A DNA stretch of 64,000 bases from Eriocheir sinensis (Eukaryota; Arthropoda; Malacostraca; Decapoda; Varunidae). Position numbers and translations under genes: made by a program. Within the stretch, counting starts at the first letter, position 1. The number at the start of each line of letters is the position of its first letter. The notes below the pieces were generated by a model. It made no database searches, was not told the DNA's origin, and was given only the letters and a program-made list of their open reading frames with translations. This document shows, piece by piece, positions 20,623-33,065 of the stretch. The stretch is taken from NCBI RefSeq assembly GCF_024679095.1, contig NC_066515.1, positions 24,669,387 to 24,733,386 of the forward strand, written 5' to 3'.

Positions 20623-20778
20623 ACTAACCCGAAGAGAAGTGAATCCAAGCAAGGACGAGAAACACGTGTCTTGATCCTCCCGTGACTCCTCTCCGTGTCC
20701 TGCTCTCGTGTTCCGCCTCCCAGCACGTGTCCAGGAAATACAAAGGGATGCGTGAACCGAACTCTCCCTCTACGCTGG
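20623..20778 (+). other. Candidate orphan exon (noncoding or 5' exon)
   Basis: This is 156 bases of unique, GC-balanced sequence bounded by a good acceptor (TCTCTTCCAG at 20613-20622) and a strong donor (CTGG|GTGAGT at 20779). The only ATG (20748) opens a frame of ten full codons running into the donor. That would suit a first coding exon or a noncoding RNA exon. No partner exon is recognised, so the call rests on splice motifs alone. Confidence 0.2.
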
Positions 20779-20784
20779 GTGAGT

Positions 20785-21120
20785 GTTCCTGAAGACTTGT
20801 TGAATCGTTACTTACCTAACCTTACCTTGCACCTTTAATCTCTCTATGCCCTAAAACTTATACGTTATTCTTTACGCCTATCCATGTTCGTGAAAACTTG
20901 TTGAATCGTTACTTACCTGATGTTATCTTGCACCTTTAATCTCTCTATGTCCTGAAACTCATACGTTATTTTTTACACCTATCCCGGCATATGACGACAT
21001 GTTGCGCCGACTAAACGAAACTTTCCAACTTTACACCTCTCCATGTCCGTGAAGACTTGCTGCATCGTTAATTACTTTATCTTACCTTATACACATCTTC
21101 CCACGCTTTATAACAAACAC
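20785..21120. repeat. ~101-bp tandem repeat (3 diverged copies)
   Basis: GAAGACTTGTTGAATCGTTA at 20791, a variant at 20892, and a third more diverged copy at 21052. Shared words include CTTGCACCTTTAATCTCTCT and CATACGTTATT. The spacing to copy 3 is enlarged by about 60 bp of unrelated sequence. Confidence 0.8.
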
Positions 21121-21528
21121 CTTATACCTCTTTGCTCTTAATTATCTTCTCATCTCGACTTCTTTCATCTCTCAATGTCTTATAACTTAAACCTCAAACC
21201 TTATACCTCTCTAAGTCCCTCTCTAGTCACTGTATATCCAAGAAACATTAGAAAAGCAGGTAACTTACACGGGAAAGGAAATATAAGCTTCTTGAACACT
21301 ATCAAAACCAGAGTGAGGTGGTTTGGCGGTAGGGTAAGGAAAGGAAGGCGTAGTGAGGGTGGGCGAGAGAGGGAGATTGGGGTGCAGAGGAGAAGGGGTT
21401 GAAGGGGGTTGGGGGAAGGGGGGTGGGGTCTCGTAATCAAAGGCCGTGGTTTGTTTTGGCTGCTCAGCGTTGAAGGAAAGCGAATGTTTGATCGATTTCA
21501 CGCCGTCACTGGAGGTGGTGAGGTGGCG

Positions 21529-21564
<36 letters not shown>

Positions 21565-21714
21565 ACTGGCCTGTCTGCACTGGTAATGGTCCTGCTGGGT
21601 TCTGCTGTGCCTGCTGATAATGGTTTCTGTTTCCTGCTGTTCTTTTCCTGTTAGGTTTTTATATTAGTGGTTTCATGATTGTAATTGTTTGTTGTTTGTT
21701 TGTTTTTACGACTA
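21121..21714. other. Intergenic unique sequence with G-rich patch and (GT)n
   Basis: A G-rich stretch lies at 21315-21430 and a (GT) run at 21530-21562. No gene recognised. Confidence 0.6.
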
Positions 21715-21863
21715 GTGTTCCTATTTATTTCCTTCGTCATATGTTCAGTGCTTTTTTTTTTCCTTTTCATTCATTTTCCCATTCCTGTGTCCATCTTTAT
21801 TTTCCTTCCTCTTATTTACTCCCCATTTCTTTGTTTCTTTCCCATCATTTTATTCATATCTTT

Positions 21864-21894
<31 letters not shown>

Positions 21895-22500
21895 TATGTT
21901 CTCTTAATATTCAGTACTTTTTTCCTTATCACTCATTTTCCCTTTCCTGTGTTCCTTCATCTTTGTTTTCCTTCTCATTTACTCCCCATATCTTTAGTCT
22001 CTTTACCATCATTTCATTCATATCCCTATTCATCCTAGGCGGTGGCTGAGTGGTTAGCGTGCTGGGCTCACATTCACCACGCTATGGACAACGTCGGTTC
22101 GAATCCCCACGCTGGGATTTTTCAGTCACCGCCGAGTGACTTAGGACTACCCACATGCTGTCCTGAAGACCACCCATCAACCCGGACTCTAGAAGAAACC
22201 GTCCTGTGAATCAAGAATGAGTTCCGGGGGGCAGCAAGAGCCAGGCATAAATGGCGCCACTATAAAAAAAATTACCTGCGCCACGACGGGCTTGGGTCCT
22301 CTACCTGTTTCCTTCGCCATATGCTCAGTACTTTTTCCTTTTGATTCATTGTCTCTTTCCTGTTTTTCTTCATCTCTGTTTATCCATCTTTCATTTACTT
22401 ACCATTTCTATAGTTTCTTCCTCATTTTTTTTTATTTATATCCCTATTTTCTTTTCTTATTTGATGTCCTCTACCTATCTCCTTCCTTTTCTTTCCCTTT
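21715..22500. repeat. ~166-bp pyrimidine-rich tandem array interrupted by a SINE
   Basis: Landmarks CCTTCGTCATATGTTCAGTG (21731), TTCAGTAC (21910) and CCTTCGCCATATGCTCAGTA (22312), plus repeated TCATATCCCTATT and TTTACTCCCCAT words, define units of about 160-166 bp. The gap between copies 2 and 3 equals one unit plus the SINE. A further partial copy starts at about 22465, and a related fragment (CCTTCGCCATATATATGTTC) lies at 23505. Confidence 0.75.
22037..22297 (+). mobile_element. tRNA-derived SINE
   Basis: The 5' head resembles a tRNA gene: A box TGGCTGAGTGG (22043-22053) and B box GGTTCGAATCC (22096-22106), the internal RNA polymerase III promoter. The A-B spacing of 53 suggests a Ser/Leu-type tRNA origin with a long variable arm. 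A 3' body of about 180 bases follows, with GGCGCCACTATAAAAAAAAT and a GGGCTTGGGT end. The tRNA stems are degenerate, so it is not a working tRNA gene. Flanks share only TCCT (22033-22036 and 22297-22300), too short to prove a target-site duplication. It inserted into the tandem array, so it is younger than the array. Confidence 0.8.
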
Positions 22501-23014
22501 TTTTTATTTACTTTCCCACTGTTACTCCACGACTTTGTTTCTTCCACTACTAAATGCTACGAAGGAGTTGCACGAAGCTTCAAAAATGCTGACAAAAGTG
22601 ATGTAATGTTACCTTGATCTCGGCCTAATTCGCGCTTCCTTAAATATCCTGCTTGTGTTCTTTTGTCATTACTCAGATCAAGTGTGTCGTGATGGGAGGA
22701 AATACAGTGTTGGCTTAGTCTTGTATTGCTGTGCTAGTGTTCTAAGGAGACTTTTTATCACCCTCTTCGTCTGCATTCGCGTTTTTACTTTGCCTTCACG
22801 CGCCATTTGCAGGTGGTGGTGTTTTTTGTGTGTTTCCAGGTATGTCTGGCGTTAGATTTACCTGTTCTTTGTCGTGTTGCTGCAGTGAGTGTGTTACAGT
22901 GTTAGCGTGCCTGTTATTTTACCTCCTACGTCATGTGCCTGGATTAAATAGGAGACAACAGAGATAACAGACACAAAGAACACAAACAACAGAAAAAATA
23001 TTACCTTACACACA
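22501..23014. other. Intergenic unique sequence
   Basis: Unique, mixed composition. I see no gene or element. Confidence 0.5.
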
Positions 23015-23067
<53 letters not shown>

Positions 23068-23199
23068 GTGTATTACTTTCTTGCAGGTAATTTCACACCT
23101 GTTGTTGGGAATGTATTAAATGACATGGCTTCACTTTCACTTTTTTTCTTTCATTTTCGTGTTTTATGTGTATCGGTGACGCCCATTTGTCATGTATCA

Positions 23200-23240
<41 letters not shown>
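23015..23240 (+). repeat. (ACT)n and (CA)n microsatellites
   Basis: (ACT) lies at 23015-23066 and (CA) at 23202-23239. The 23070-23200 spacer is unique. Confidence 0.95.
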
Positions 23241-23269
23241 ACTCTCTTTATGGGTGCCACATGTATCAT

Positions 23270-24020
23270 CATAATGTATCCTCCCCCCCTCTGCCCCCTC
23301 CTCCCTCCCCTCTCACCACCACCACCACCACCACCATTCACACCCTTCACCTCCTCTTCCATCCCCTCCCCTCTTCTCTCCCCCCCCTTTCTTTCTATCC
23401 CCATCAATTCTCATCCTACTCTGCCTTTTCTTTAGTCTCCCCATTTATCATGTTACCCCGTTGATTGCGTCCCTCCTTTGCATCCCGTTTTCTACTATTA
23501 ATATCCTTCGCCATATATATGTTCAGTATTTACTTTTCCTTTCCTTTTTTTTGTACTTTTCCACTTTCCTGCTTTTGTTTATCTGTTTTCCTACTTTTTT
23601 CCTGTTTTTTTTTTACCATACTTGATATTTTGATTTGTTTTTATCTCTTATTTCTCTGTTTCCGTTTTTTTTTATTTCCTTATCTCCTTTTCTTTAATCT
23701 TTTTTCCATGTCTTTTTTTCCTGCTTAATTTTCTTCCCTCTCTTTTCCCTTTTCCATCTTCCTCTCATCCCTTTCCCTCCCCAATTATCTCTTCACCCCC
23801 CTCTATCTATCCTCTCTCTTCCCCTTCCTTCTCCTTTCCCTCCCCTTCCCCCTTTCCTTCACCCCTTCAGACTGACAGACATATGTTTACTGAGACACAT
23901 GTATGGCTATTTCTTGTCTCACTCTCTCTATCTCTTCTTTATTGATATGTCCCTTTCATGCTCTTCTTCTCGTTCCCTCTCTTCTCTTCCCCTCTTTCCT
24001 TTTCATTATTTTCCTCCTGC
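23270..24020 (+). repeat. Polypyrimidine tract
   Basis: C/T-rich + strand with a (CCA) run at 23316-23336. No gene is visible. Confidence 0.8.
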
Positions 24021-24121
24021 CTTCCTGTGTGTGTGTGTGTGTGTGTGTTTGTGTGTGTGTGCGCGTTTGTTTGTCCTTGTTCTATTTTTTTCGAGGACAA
24101 GGGAAAGAAACTGACAATGTA

Positions 24122-24155
<34 letters not shown>

Positions 24156-24361
24156 CTTCCATCTATCTTCTCTTCCATGCCATTCCGTATTACACTCTCC
24201 CTCCCCCCTTCTCTCCTCCTCCTCCTCCTCCTTCCCCCCTTCCACGGTAGCTGAAATACGAGGGTTGTGTCAGGGTGTGGCTGCCTTCCTGTGATCGATG
24301 GTCAAGGGTGATAAACTTCCTCTCCCTCCAATTAGCGGCCAGGTGAGAAGGGTCAGGTGTG

Positions 24362-24437
<76 letters not shown>

Positions 24438-24472
24438 CGCTCTAATTGTTTGAGTGTTATATATTTCCAAGG

Positions 24473-24521
<49 letters not shown>

Positions 24522-24617
24522 GGGGCGATAGCGATTAACAAACAAACACCCCCCCTTCACCCCCCCCCTCCCTTCACCCCCCACACAAACACACAGGAGA
24601 ACGAGGTTAAACGAGGT

Positions 24618-24690
<73 letters not shown>
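24021..24690 (+). repeat. Microsatellite cluster: (GT), (CA), (GT)40, (GA), (CA)31
   Basis: (GT) lies at 24026-24060, (CA) at 24123-24152, (GT) at 24357-24435, (GA) at 24476-24518 and (CA) at 24623-24685. The 79-base GT run and the 63-base CA run are inverted and 187 bases apart, so they could pair as a large stem-loop. Confidence 0.95.
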
Positions 24691-24829
24691 AGTTTATCAC
24701 ATCACACTCTCTGCCTCCTGGCCCATTAATCTGTCCACTTGGCGGCTATCAGTGTGTCTATAATCCCTGCCGGCCTGCCCGTCGCTTGATTAGGGCGTGG
24801 GGGGGGGAGGGGGGCGGAAGGGAAGGGGT

Positions 24830-25450
24830 GAAGGAGTTGAGTGATGGGTGGCATGGGGTGATGATAGGAAAGTGAAGGGGTTGAGGTGAGGTAAAAGAGG
24901 ATGGTGAAGAATAGAGAGAATGGATGATGATGGAATGAGATGGGGATAGAAGGGAATGTGTGAAGGAGTTGAGTGATGGGTGGAAGGATTGATGATAGGA
25001 AAGTGAAGGGGTAGAAGAGAGAAAACAGAGGATGATGAGGAATAGAGAGAATTGATGATGAGGGAAGGAAAGGGGAATAGAAGGGAATGGGTGAAAGAGT
25101 TGGGTGATGGGTGGAAGGATTGATGATAGGAAAGTGAAGGAGTAGAAGAGAGAAAACAGAGGATGATGAGGAATAGAGAGAATTGATGATGATGGAAGGA
25201 GAGGGGAATATAAGGGAATGGGTGAAGGAGTTGAGTGATAGGTGGAAGGATTGATGATAGGAAAGTGAAGGGGTAAGAAAAGAACAGAGGATAAAGAAGA
25301 ATAAAGGGAATGGATAATGATAGAATATACGAGGAAAGGAGTGATTTAAAGAAGAGGGGCGAACGGAAGGGAAGGAAAAAAGGGTGAAGGAGTCGAGTGA
25401 TGGATGGAAGGAGTTGAAGGTAGATAAGTGAAGGGGTAGAATATTATGTT
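24830..25450. repeat. 131-bp purine-rich tandem array (4-5 copies)
   Basis: GATGATAGGAAAGTGAAGG occurs at 24860, 24991, 25122 and 25253, exactly 131 bases apart. A diverged copy follows at about 25414. Units also share GAAGGAGTTGAGTGATGGGT and GAATAGAGAGAATTGATGAT. The constant period shows recent array growth with little indel drift. Confidence 0.93.
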
Positions 25451-26045
25451 TAAACGAAAGACGCCTAGACGGAAAGAAGAAAGTATAGACGGAGTTAAAT
25501 GGAAAGGAAGGTATTAGAGAGGAGTACAGGAATTGATGTTTTAAAAGGAGATTAAGAATAGAAAATAAAAAGAAAAGAAATGAAGGAATAGAAGATAAGT
25601 GTTAAAATGAAAGACTAAATATGTACTAGCAATCCCTATATGATTTTTTTTAGTTGATATATATTAAAGTAAGGTTAGTCTCGATATTCTAGTGACGTAA
25701 TTGTAGATAAGAAATTGAAATTGATCTTGTGTTCCGGAAATACCTAAGAGGAGGAGGAGGGGGGGGAGGAGGAGGAGGAAGAAGAAGAGGAGGAGGAGGA
25801 GGAGGAGGAAGAGGAGGAAGTAGGCGGTAAACAAAGCTTGGGTCTTTGTTAGAGAGAGAGAGATGGGGGGGGGGGGGGTAGAGGGAAGGACAGTAACACC
25901 CGCATCACTCCACCCCTTGACAAGAAGGAAGAGGAGGAGGAGGAGGAGGAGGAGGAGGAGGTTCGGTCACAGTATCAAGTGTCTCCTAAATCGTCTTCAA
26001 GTGGTGGGTGACCTTTATGACGAGAGAGAGAGAGAGAGAGCATTA
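25451..26045. repeat. A/G-rich sequence with (GGA)n and (GA)n runs
   Basis: 25750-25815 and 25928-25960 are (GGA) runs, with (GA) at 25852-25863 and 26021-26040. 25460-25740 is A-rich unique sequence. Confidence 0.8.
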
Positions 26046-28000
26046 TATACCCTTCAAAATATACCCAATCATATATTTCCTTACTTTTTTCCTTTGTCTT
26101 CTTTCCTTCCTTCTCTTCCTTTTCTTCCTCTCCCTTCCTTTACTCCTTTTTTCTCTCATCTCCCTTTTGCCTCTTTTTTTTTCCCCTATGCCCTTCCTTC
26201 TTTATCTCTCTCCTCTCTCCCTTCATTTCCATTCTCCCTTTTTTCTCTTCCGCTTTCTTTCCTCTCCCTTTCCTTAAGTTTCTTCCTTTATTCTCTCCCT
26301 TTCTTTATCTCCTCTCCTTTCTCTCCCTATCCTCCACATCTTTCTCTCTCTTCCCTCCTCCCTGCTTTCTCCCTTTCTCTTCCTCTTTCTCTCTCCTCAC
26401 TTTTATCCATTTTAACTCTTTTCTTTCCTCTCCCTCTCCTTCCCTTTCCTCCTCCTTTCTCTCCCTTTCTTTATCTCCCTCCTCTCCTTCCTCTCTCCCT
26501 ACCCTCCATCTCTCTCCCTTCCCTCCTTCCTTCTTACTCCCTTCCTCCTCACTTCTGTCCATCTTAACTTTCTTTTTTTTCCTCCCCCTTTCCTTCCCTT
26601 TCTTCCTCCCTTCTCTCCCCTTCTTTATCTCCCTTCCACCCTTTCTCTCTCCCTGCCTTCCATCTCTTTCTCTCCCTTCCCTCCTCTCCTTTCCTTTATC
26701 TCTCCTTCCTCTCCTTTCTCTCTCCCTACCCATCTCTTTCTCTCCCTTCCCTCCTTCCTTCTTTCTCCCTTCTTCCTCCTCCTCCTCCCTTCTCCCTCCC
26801 CCCCGCGGCAGTAAGTAATGAATGAACAGTATAAATATAGATGGCAGCACCCTCCCCTTCACCCCCATTATTCTTCCCCTTAAACTCCCCTCCCCCCTCC
26901 CCCTCCACCCCCTCGCCCCCCCCTCGACTCACCCTTCAAACTGCCCTCCATTGTTTCTATTGTATATGAGCCTCTCCTCCACCCCTTACCTCCATCTCTC
27001 TCTCTCCTCCTCCTCCTCCTCCTCCTCCTCCACCTTTTATCGTAACCTACTTCCTTCCCCTCCTCCACCCTTTGTCTACATTCTTATTTTTTCTGTTCAT
27101 TTATTTTCTCTCTAATGCCTCCCTTTTCCTTTTTTTCCCTCTTTCTTTCTCTGTTTTCTTTATTTTTTTCCATTTTCTCCTTTTTTTCCCTTCTATCTAC
27201 ATCCTTTTCTCTTCTTCGACCTTTTTTTTTCTCTGCCTTTCTCCTCCTTTTCTCTTCTTTCCACCTCCTCCTCCTCTTTCCCTCCATTCCTTTCCCTTCC
27301 CTGTTCATTCTCCTCTCCATTTTCCCTTCCCTCAAATTCCTTAACTATCCCTTCTCCTCCTCCTCCTACCCTTTTCTATAACTTTCTGTTCACTTTTCTT
27401 TCTTTTTTTTTATTTCTACATCTTCGTCTGTTTTTTTTTATTTTTTAGCCTTTTCCACTTTATCTCTTCTGCCTCCTTTTCTCCGTTTTCCCTTCCCTCA
27501 ATTCCTTAACTATTCCTCCTCCTCCTACCCTTTCCTCTAACTTTTTCTTCACTTTTCCTCCATTATTTTCCATATCTTAGTCTTTTTATGAGCCTTTGTT
27601 TTATCCCTTTTTCCATGTGTTCCTTTTTCTGTTCTTCCTCTCTTCTATTTCCTTCTCTTCATGCCTCCATCTCCCTCCTTTCCTCCCTCTTTCCTCTAAC
27701 TTTTCCTTCACTTGCTTCCATTTTTTTTTCCATATCTTAGTCTTTTTCTGAGCCTTCGTTTTATCCTTTTTCCATATTCCTTTTTCTGTTACCCTTCCTC
27801 TCCTCTCTTTCCTTTGCTTCATGTCTCATTTATCACCCTCCTTTTTCCCCTCTCCGTCTCTCCCTTCCTCTCTTCCTCTTTCCCTTCCTCTCTCCCTCTT
27901 TCCCTTCCTCTCTCCCCCTCTTCGTCCTGTCCTCCTCCTCCACCTCCTCCACTCCCTCTCTCTAGCAAAATGTGGATCAGCGGTCAACCTTCTCAGCAAG
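26046..28000 (+). repeat. ~1.95-kb polypyrimidine tract
   Basis: This is almost continuous C/T on the + strand with a C-rich part (26840-26940) and (CCT) runs (27004-27030). Tandem similarity is visible: TTTTTCCATATCTTAGTCTTTTT words at 27567 and 27728 (period about 161), and CTCTTTCCCTTCCTCTCTCC words at 26.3-26.8 and 27.87-27.92 kb. No gene is visible. Confidence 0.88.
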
Positions 28001-28046
28001 CAAAGTAATGGACATTCGAGCGAGACTGTAAATCTGCGACCACGAC

Positions 28047-28865
<819 letters not shown>

Positions 28866-29360
28866 AATGGTGAGACACAAGCTGGTCGTTATATCAGCAA
28901 TAATCGGAGGTCGAAAGACAGAATCTCCATATTTCTTCTTTATTCCTCTCCTTCTTCCCTATTATCTTTTATTGCTCCTCTTCCTCCTCTCCTGTGCCTC
29001 ATTCCCGCCTTTCCGATGTGTAATACGAAGCCTTTGCACACACACACACGTACATACACACGCACACACACACCTCTTGAACTAACCTCTTAAAGACTTG
29101 CCATAATCTCCGCCACTCGTCTTGATGTGAAAGCCCAGTATCTTAATGCACGTCTATATTTATCTTTATTTATTTACCTCCTCAGCCTCCTCGCCCTTAT
29201 AAACATGGTGAAGTGCCTGCCATTACCGACGCTTAATCTCCTTGACCCCGGGTTCGAATCTTTGTTTAGGAGATTAGCTCTTGTGTCACCCGTCAGTCAT
29301 CTTTGTATACATTAAGATACTCTAGAATATAAGGTGAGAACAGGCCACTCAACCTACACA
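28866..29360. other. Intergenic unique sequence with a tRNA-like B box
   Basis: Contains a short (CA) patch (29037-29073) and GGGTTCGAATC at 29250-29260. That resembles a Pol III B box and lies about 44 bases after an A-box-like TGGTGAAGTGC (29206). The rest does not fold as a tRNA, so it may be a decayed SINE head. Confidence 0.3.
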
Positions 29361-29625
29361 TGTTCACGCGTTTCAGGTCTTACCCACATATGATAAGGCT
29401 TTCGTAGAGGTTGTGTTAGTATTGCCATGGGTAGTTTTTTATGACCCTAGGGACAGTTTGACAAGGCTTCTGCTGCACCACCTTGAATGTCAACTCTATA
29501 TTTTCACGCGTTTCAGGTCTTACCCACATATGATAAGGCTTTCGTAGAGGTTGTGTGAGTATTGCCATGGGTAGTTTTATGAGCCTGGTGATAGTTTGAC
29601 AAGGCTTCTGCTGCACCGTGAATAT
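29361..29625 (-). repeat. Dispersed repeat family A, two 150-bp tandem copies (- orientation)
   Basis: TTCACGCGTTTCAGGTCTTA at 29363 and 29513 gives a 150-bp period. On the minus strand each copy holds CTCTACGAAAGCCTTATC and, allowing small changes, GGGTCATAAAAACTACCCAT, matching the intron 2 array. The middle of the unit differs from that array. Confidence 0.8.
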
Positions 29626-29767
29626 GAAATCATCCCCCTTCAACTTCCTCCTTCCTTCCATCCCTCCCTTCCTCCCTTCACGTTGCAAATATATGGTTAC
29701 GAAGATGAGCACAGGAGGAAGGAGTTAAAATTGTGTTGATCTTCTTTTTCTCTTGTTTCCTCTCTCC

Positions 29768-29813
<46 letters not shown>

Positions 29814-30110
29814 CCCTTCCCACATCTTCCCTCCCTCATCCCCCTTAATTTCCTTCCTTCCGTCCCTCCATCCCTCCCTTCACGTTCCCTCCCTCCTCAA
29901 GCCACGCCCTTCTGCCTCCCTCCGCCAGTAGCACTTCGACCCTTCCCCCCGAACGTGACAAAATCAGAATTCTCCTTGTTAACAGTTTCCTCCTCTCTAT
30001 CCTCGATCCCTCCCCTCCTTCCCCCCCCCCCCCTTTCCTTCCTTCCTTCTCTCGCTTCCCAATTACTTAGTCTCGCCTCCGGGTTCGTCCTGGAGTGATT
30101 AGAGCAGCTG
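29626..30110 (+). repeat. C/T-rich region with (CA)n
   Basis: (CA) lies at 29769-29811, followed by C-rich sequence with CCTCCCTT words and a poly-C patch (30020-30032). No gene. Confidence 0.75.
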
Positions 30111-30450
30111 TTTTTATCTCGTGTTTCTCATTTTGTCATTACTCTTTTCATTGAATTTTTTGGGGGGTTGATTTTGTTTCTTGGTTTTATGTTTGATTTT
30201 CCTGATTTTTTTTTCTCCTTCCATTTTCTGGTTTTGTTATTTTTCTTTTCAATGACCTTTTTTTTTTTTTGTTTTTGTTTTTTGGTCTTATGTTTGGTTT
30301 TCCTGATTTTTTTTTCTCCTTCCTTCATACCTTCTGTTTGTCTCTTTATCTGCCAGCTTGTCCGTTTGTATTTCTTTTTCCATATCTGTCTGTCGCTCTT
30401 TCTCTTTGTGTGTGTCTGTCTCTTTCTCTGTCTCCTGTTCTTCATATAGA
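30111..30450 (+). repeat. T-rich ~106-bp duplication
   Basis: TTTTATGTTTGATTTTCCTG followed by a T run and CTCCTTCC occurs at about 30184, and again with changes at about 30289. Confidence 0.7.
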
Positions 30451-30454
30451 TTTA

Positions 30455-30782
30455 GTTTAGGGTATCTTCAAACATGATAGCCAGCACCTCATGGTATAAA
30501 TCAACAAAGAATGACCTCACTTTGTTGTATAGAAAGTCTCATTAGTAAGGAAGCTTATATGAATTTTGAGTCAAGACCTATAGTAACTCTTTGGGGTTTT
30601 GTTAGGTTATGTTGGGTTAAGTTTAGGGTATCTTCAAACACATGATAGCCAGCACCTCATGGTATAAATCAACAAAGAATGACCTCACTTTGTTGTATAG
30701 AAAGTCTCATTAGTAAGGAAGCATGTATGAATTTTGAGTCAAGACCTATAGTAACTGTCTGCGGTTTCGTTAGGTTAGGTTA
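30455..30782. repeat. 166-bp tandem duplication (2 copies)
   Basis: GTTTAGGGTATCTTCAAAC starts copies at 30455 and 30621. They share ATGATAGCCAGCACCTCATG, AATGACCTCACTTTGTTG and AAGTCTCATTAGTAAGGAAG, with only a handful of differences. This is a recent duplication. Confidence 0.93.
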
Positions 30783-31315
30783 CTCACTCACTCACTCACT
30801 CGCATTCTATCATTAAACTGTACTCTTTTACCCACTCTGCAGTACTTTTATCTACTCCCTCACACGCTTTTTCGTTATCCCCTTCATTTAAATTCCAAAG
30901 ACAAGTTCCCTGACCCTTTCATTTTGTCTCACCATAAAACATTGAGTTACTTTTCTTCACTTTCCTTTTTCCCCCGTCTTCTACCCTTGACAAACCTCAC
31001 GTTCACCCCTCTACTGCTGTCCCTTCATCTTCCCCCTTCTTCTTCCCTTGACAAACCCCTCGTTCACCCTTCTCCTGCTGTCCCTTCTTCCCCCTTCTTC
31101 TTCTTCCCTTGAAAAAACTCACGTTCACCCCTCTACTGCTGTCCCTTCATCTTCCCCCTTCACTCACACTGCTTCTCAACTATCATATTTCTTTTTCCTT
31201 CCTTCCTTCCTTTTCATCTTAAGCTCCCATCCTCCCCTCCTCCCTCCCTCCTTTCTTTCTTCTCCTCCATCTCTCTTACTCCCAAGACTCATTTGCCTTT
31301 CTTTGAACTCTATCG
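30783..31315 (+). repeat. C/T-rich region with ~60-bp repeat (3 copies)
   Basis: CCCTTGACAAAC(C)CTCACG followed by TTCACCC.TCTACTGCTGTCC begins at about 30985, 31047 and 31107. The rest is degenerate pyrimidine sequence. Confidence 0.8.
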
Positions 31316-31318
31316 GCC

Positions 31319-31520
31319 AGCCTCCTCCTCCTCCTCCTCCTCCTCCTCCGTGTTACTTGTTGGCATCATTTCCTCCGAATCACGTATCCATCTTCTTATC
31401 TTGGCGAAGAGGAGGAGGAGGAGGAGGAGGAGGAAGAGGACGGATCAACCAAGAAACACTAGCCGACCTCTCCTCTTATTGAATCTCCTCCTCCTCCTCC
31501 TCCTCCTCCTCCTCCTCCTT
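31319..31520. repeat. (CCT)n, (GGA)n and (CCT)n in alternating orientation
   Basis: (CCT) lies at 31319-31350, (GGA) at 31408-31434 and (CCT) at 31484-31519. The central run is inverted relative to both neighbours, so alternative hairpins are possible. Confidence 0.93.
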
Positions 31521-31620
31521 TCTGTGTTTTAATGATGGCGTCTGACGTAATCAAATTTGCAAGGCGCTTCTGCGAGTCGCTTGTGTTTTGTCCCTTAAGA
31601 TTTGTATTGTAAATTTTAAC

Positions 31621-31651
<31 letters not shown>

Positions 31652-32260
31652 GGCTACTTTCGTTTGTGTGTGTGTTTTGCTAAATTTTTTATTGTTTTGT
31701 GATTGTCTTTTCATCCTCCTCTTCTTCCTCATCCTCTTCATGTACCTCAGTTTTCTCCTCTTCTTCCTCCTATTTTTCGTCGTTTGGCTCTCTCTTTTTC
31801 TTTCTCTTTCTCTTTATTTTTCCTTATTTTTCATGTTTTCTTACTTTTTTATATTTTTTTTCTGCTCTTCCTATCCCTCCTCCTCCTCCTCCTCCTTCTT
31901 CTTCTCCTCCTTTTACTGTAATTTCTTCCTCTAACTTTTTCTTTCCCCGCCACTCCCTTTTGCGTGTTCATTTTATCTTCATTCCGTCTTATCTTATCTT
32001 TTCATCGTTAATTCCTATCTTCCTTCAATTACTTTCATCCCCGTCCTTGCCGTCTATTAAACCTCCTCCTCCTCCTCCTTTTATCCTCATTCATTTCTTC
32101 TCATTCATTGTCTCCATTAATTTTCTCTTCATTTTTTTTTTTTTCTTTTTTTTTTCTTTTCTCCAAAGTCACTATAATTATCCTGCCACCTTTTCTCTCT
32201 CTCAAGTTCCTCTGTTTTCTCATCTTCTTTCTTCTCTCTATTGTATTATCTCTTTTTAGT
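31521..32260 (+). repeat. T/C-rich region with poly-G patch
   Basis: 31521-31620 is unique. A (GT) run and a G run of about 17 lie at 31621-31653. 31680-32260 is T/C-rich with CCT words. No gene. Confidence 0.7.
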
Positions 32261-32755
32261 GGTAGTGTTGGTGTTGGTGGCGATGGGGGTACATGTAACA
32301 GCAGCGGGCGTATTTTTTTATAGTAAAGGCGTTATTTCAAGGGGCAGAAAAGATACATCATACCTGTGGTTGTAATATGGGTAATGGTCAGTAGTCAATG
32401 GGAAGAGTACTATGGGTTATATTGATTCTGGGTGCTATGATTTGGTGATGTTTGTAGTGTTAGAGGAGAGTAAGTAACAGCAGCGGGCGTATTTGGAAGA
32501 TTACTATTGGCTTTATTGATTCTGGGTGCTATGATTTGGTGATGTTTGTAGTATTAGAAGAGAGTAAATATTTCTGACTGTCGGCGTTTGAAGTTATTGG
32601 TGAAGATGGCCATTATGTTAAGGGATGCGATGTAGTATAATTAGAGGAGAAAGTGTAGTGCTTAGTGTATTATGTGTAAGGGGAAGTAATTATCATACTG
32701 AGAGAGCAAGAATTAATGGGTCTGCAGGGGTGAGAGAGGTACTTGAGATAGGTTT
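32261..32755. repeat. ~94-bp tandem duplication in G/T-rich unique DNA
   Basis: TTGATTCTGGGTGCTATGAT and GTGATGTTTGTAGT recur at 32422 and 32516. AACAGCAGCGGGCGTATTT recurs at 32297 and 32476. No gene. Confidence 0.75.
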
Positions 32756-33028
32756 CTAAGAGGGGCTAAGCAGTCTTTTGTTTGTGTTAATTGTTTTCAT
32801 GATTATAGGGAAAAGGTGAACGGTTAATACACTGATGAATGGGGAGTTAGTGGTAATGACTGTGGTGGTGGTGGTGGTGGTGGTGGAGGTGGAGGTGGAG
32901 GTGGAGGTGGAAGTGGAGGTGGTGTCCCTCTTAATCAGATAATGGAGACTCACTTAAAACAAAGGGACTGATAGAGTTTTTCGAGTCCTGATCTGAAGTC
33001 TTTTGTCGCCTCGGCCGCCGGAAGCCCT

Positions 33029-33065
<37 letters not shown>

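Noticed and set aside
22041..22115. Functional tRNA-Ser/Leu gene
   Set aside because: A and B boxes are intact, but the acceptor and T stems do not pair well, and the sequence continues into a SINE body.
29206..29265. tRNA gene or second SINE at the GGGTTCGAATC box
   Set aside because: A-box match is weak and no cloverleaf or SINE body is visible. At most a decayed head.
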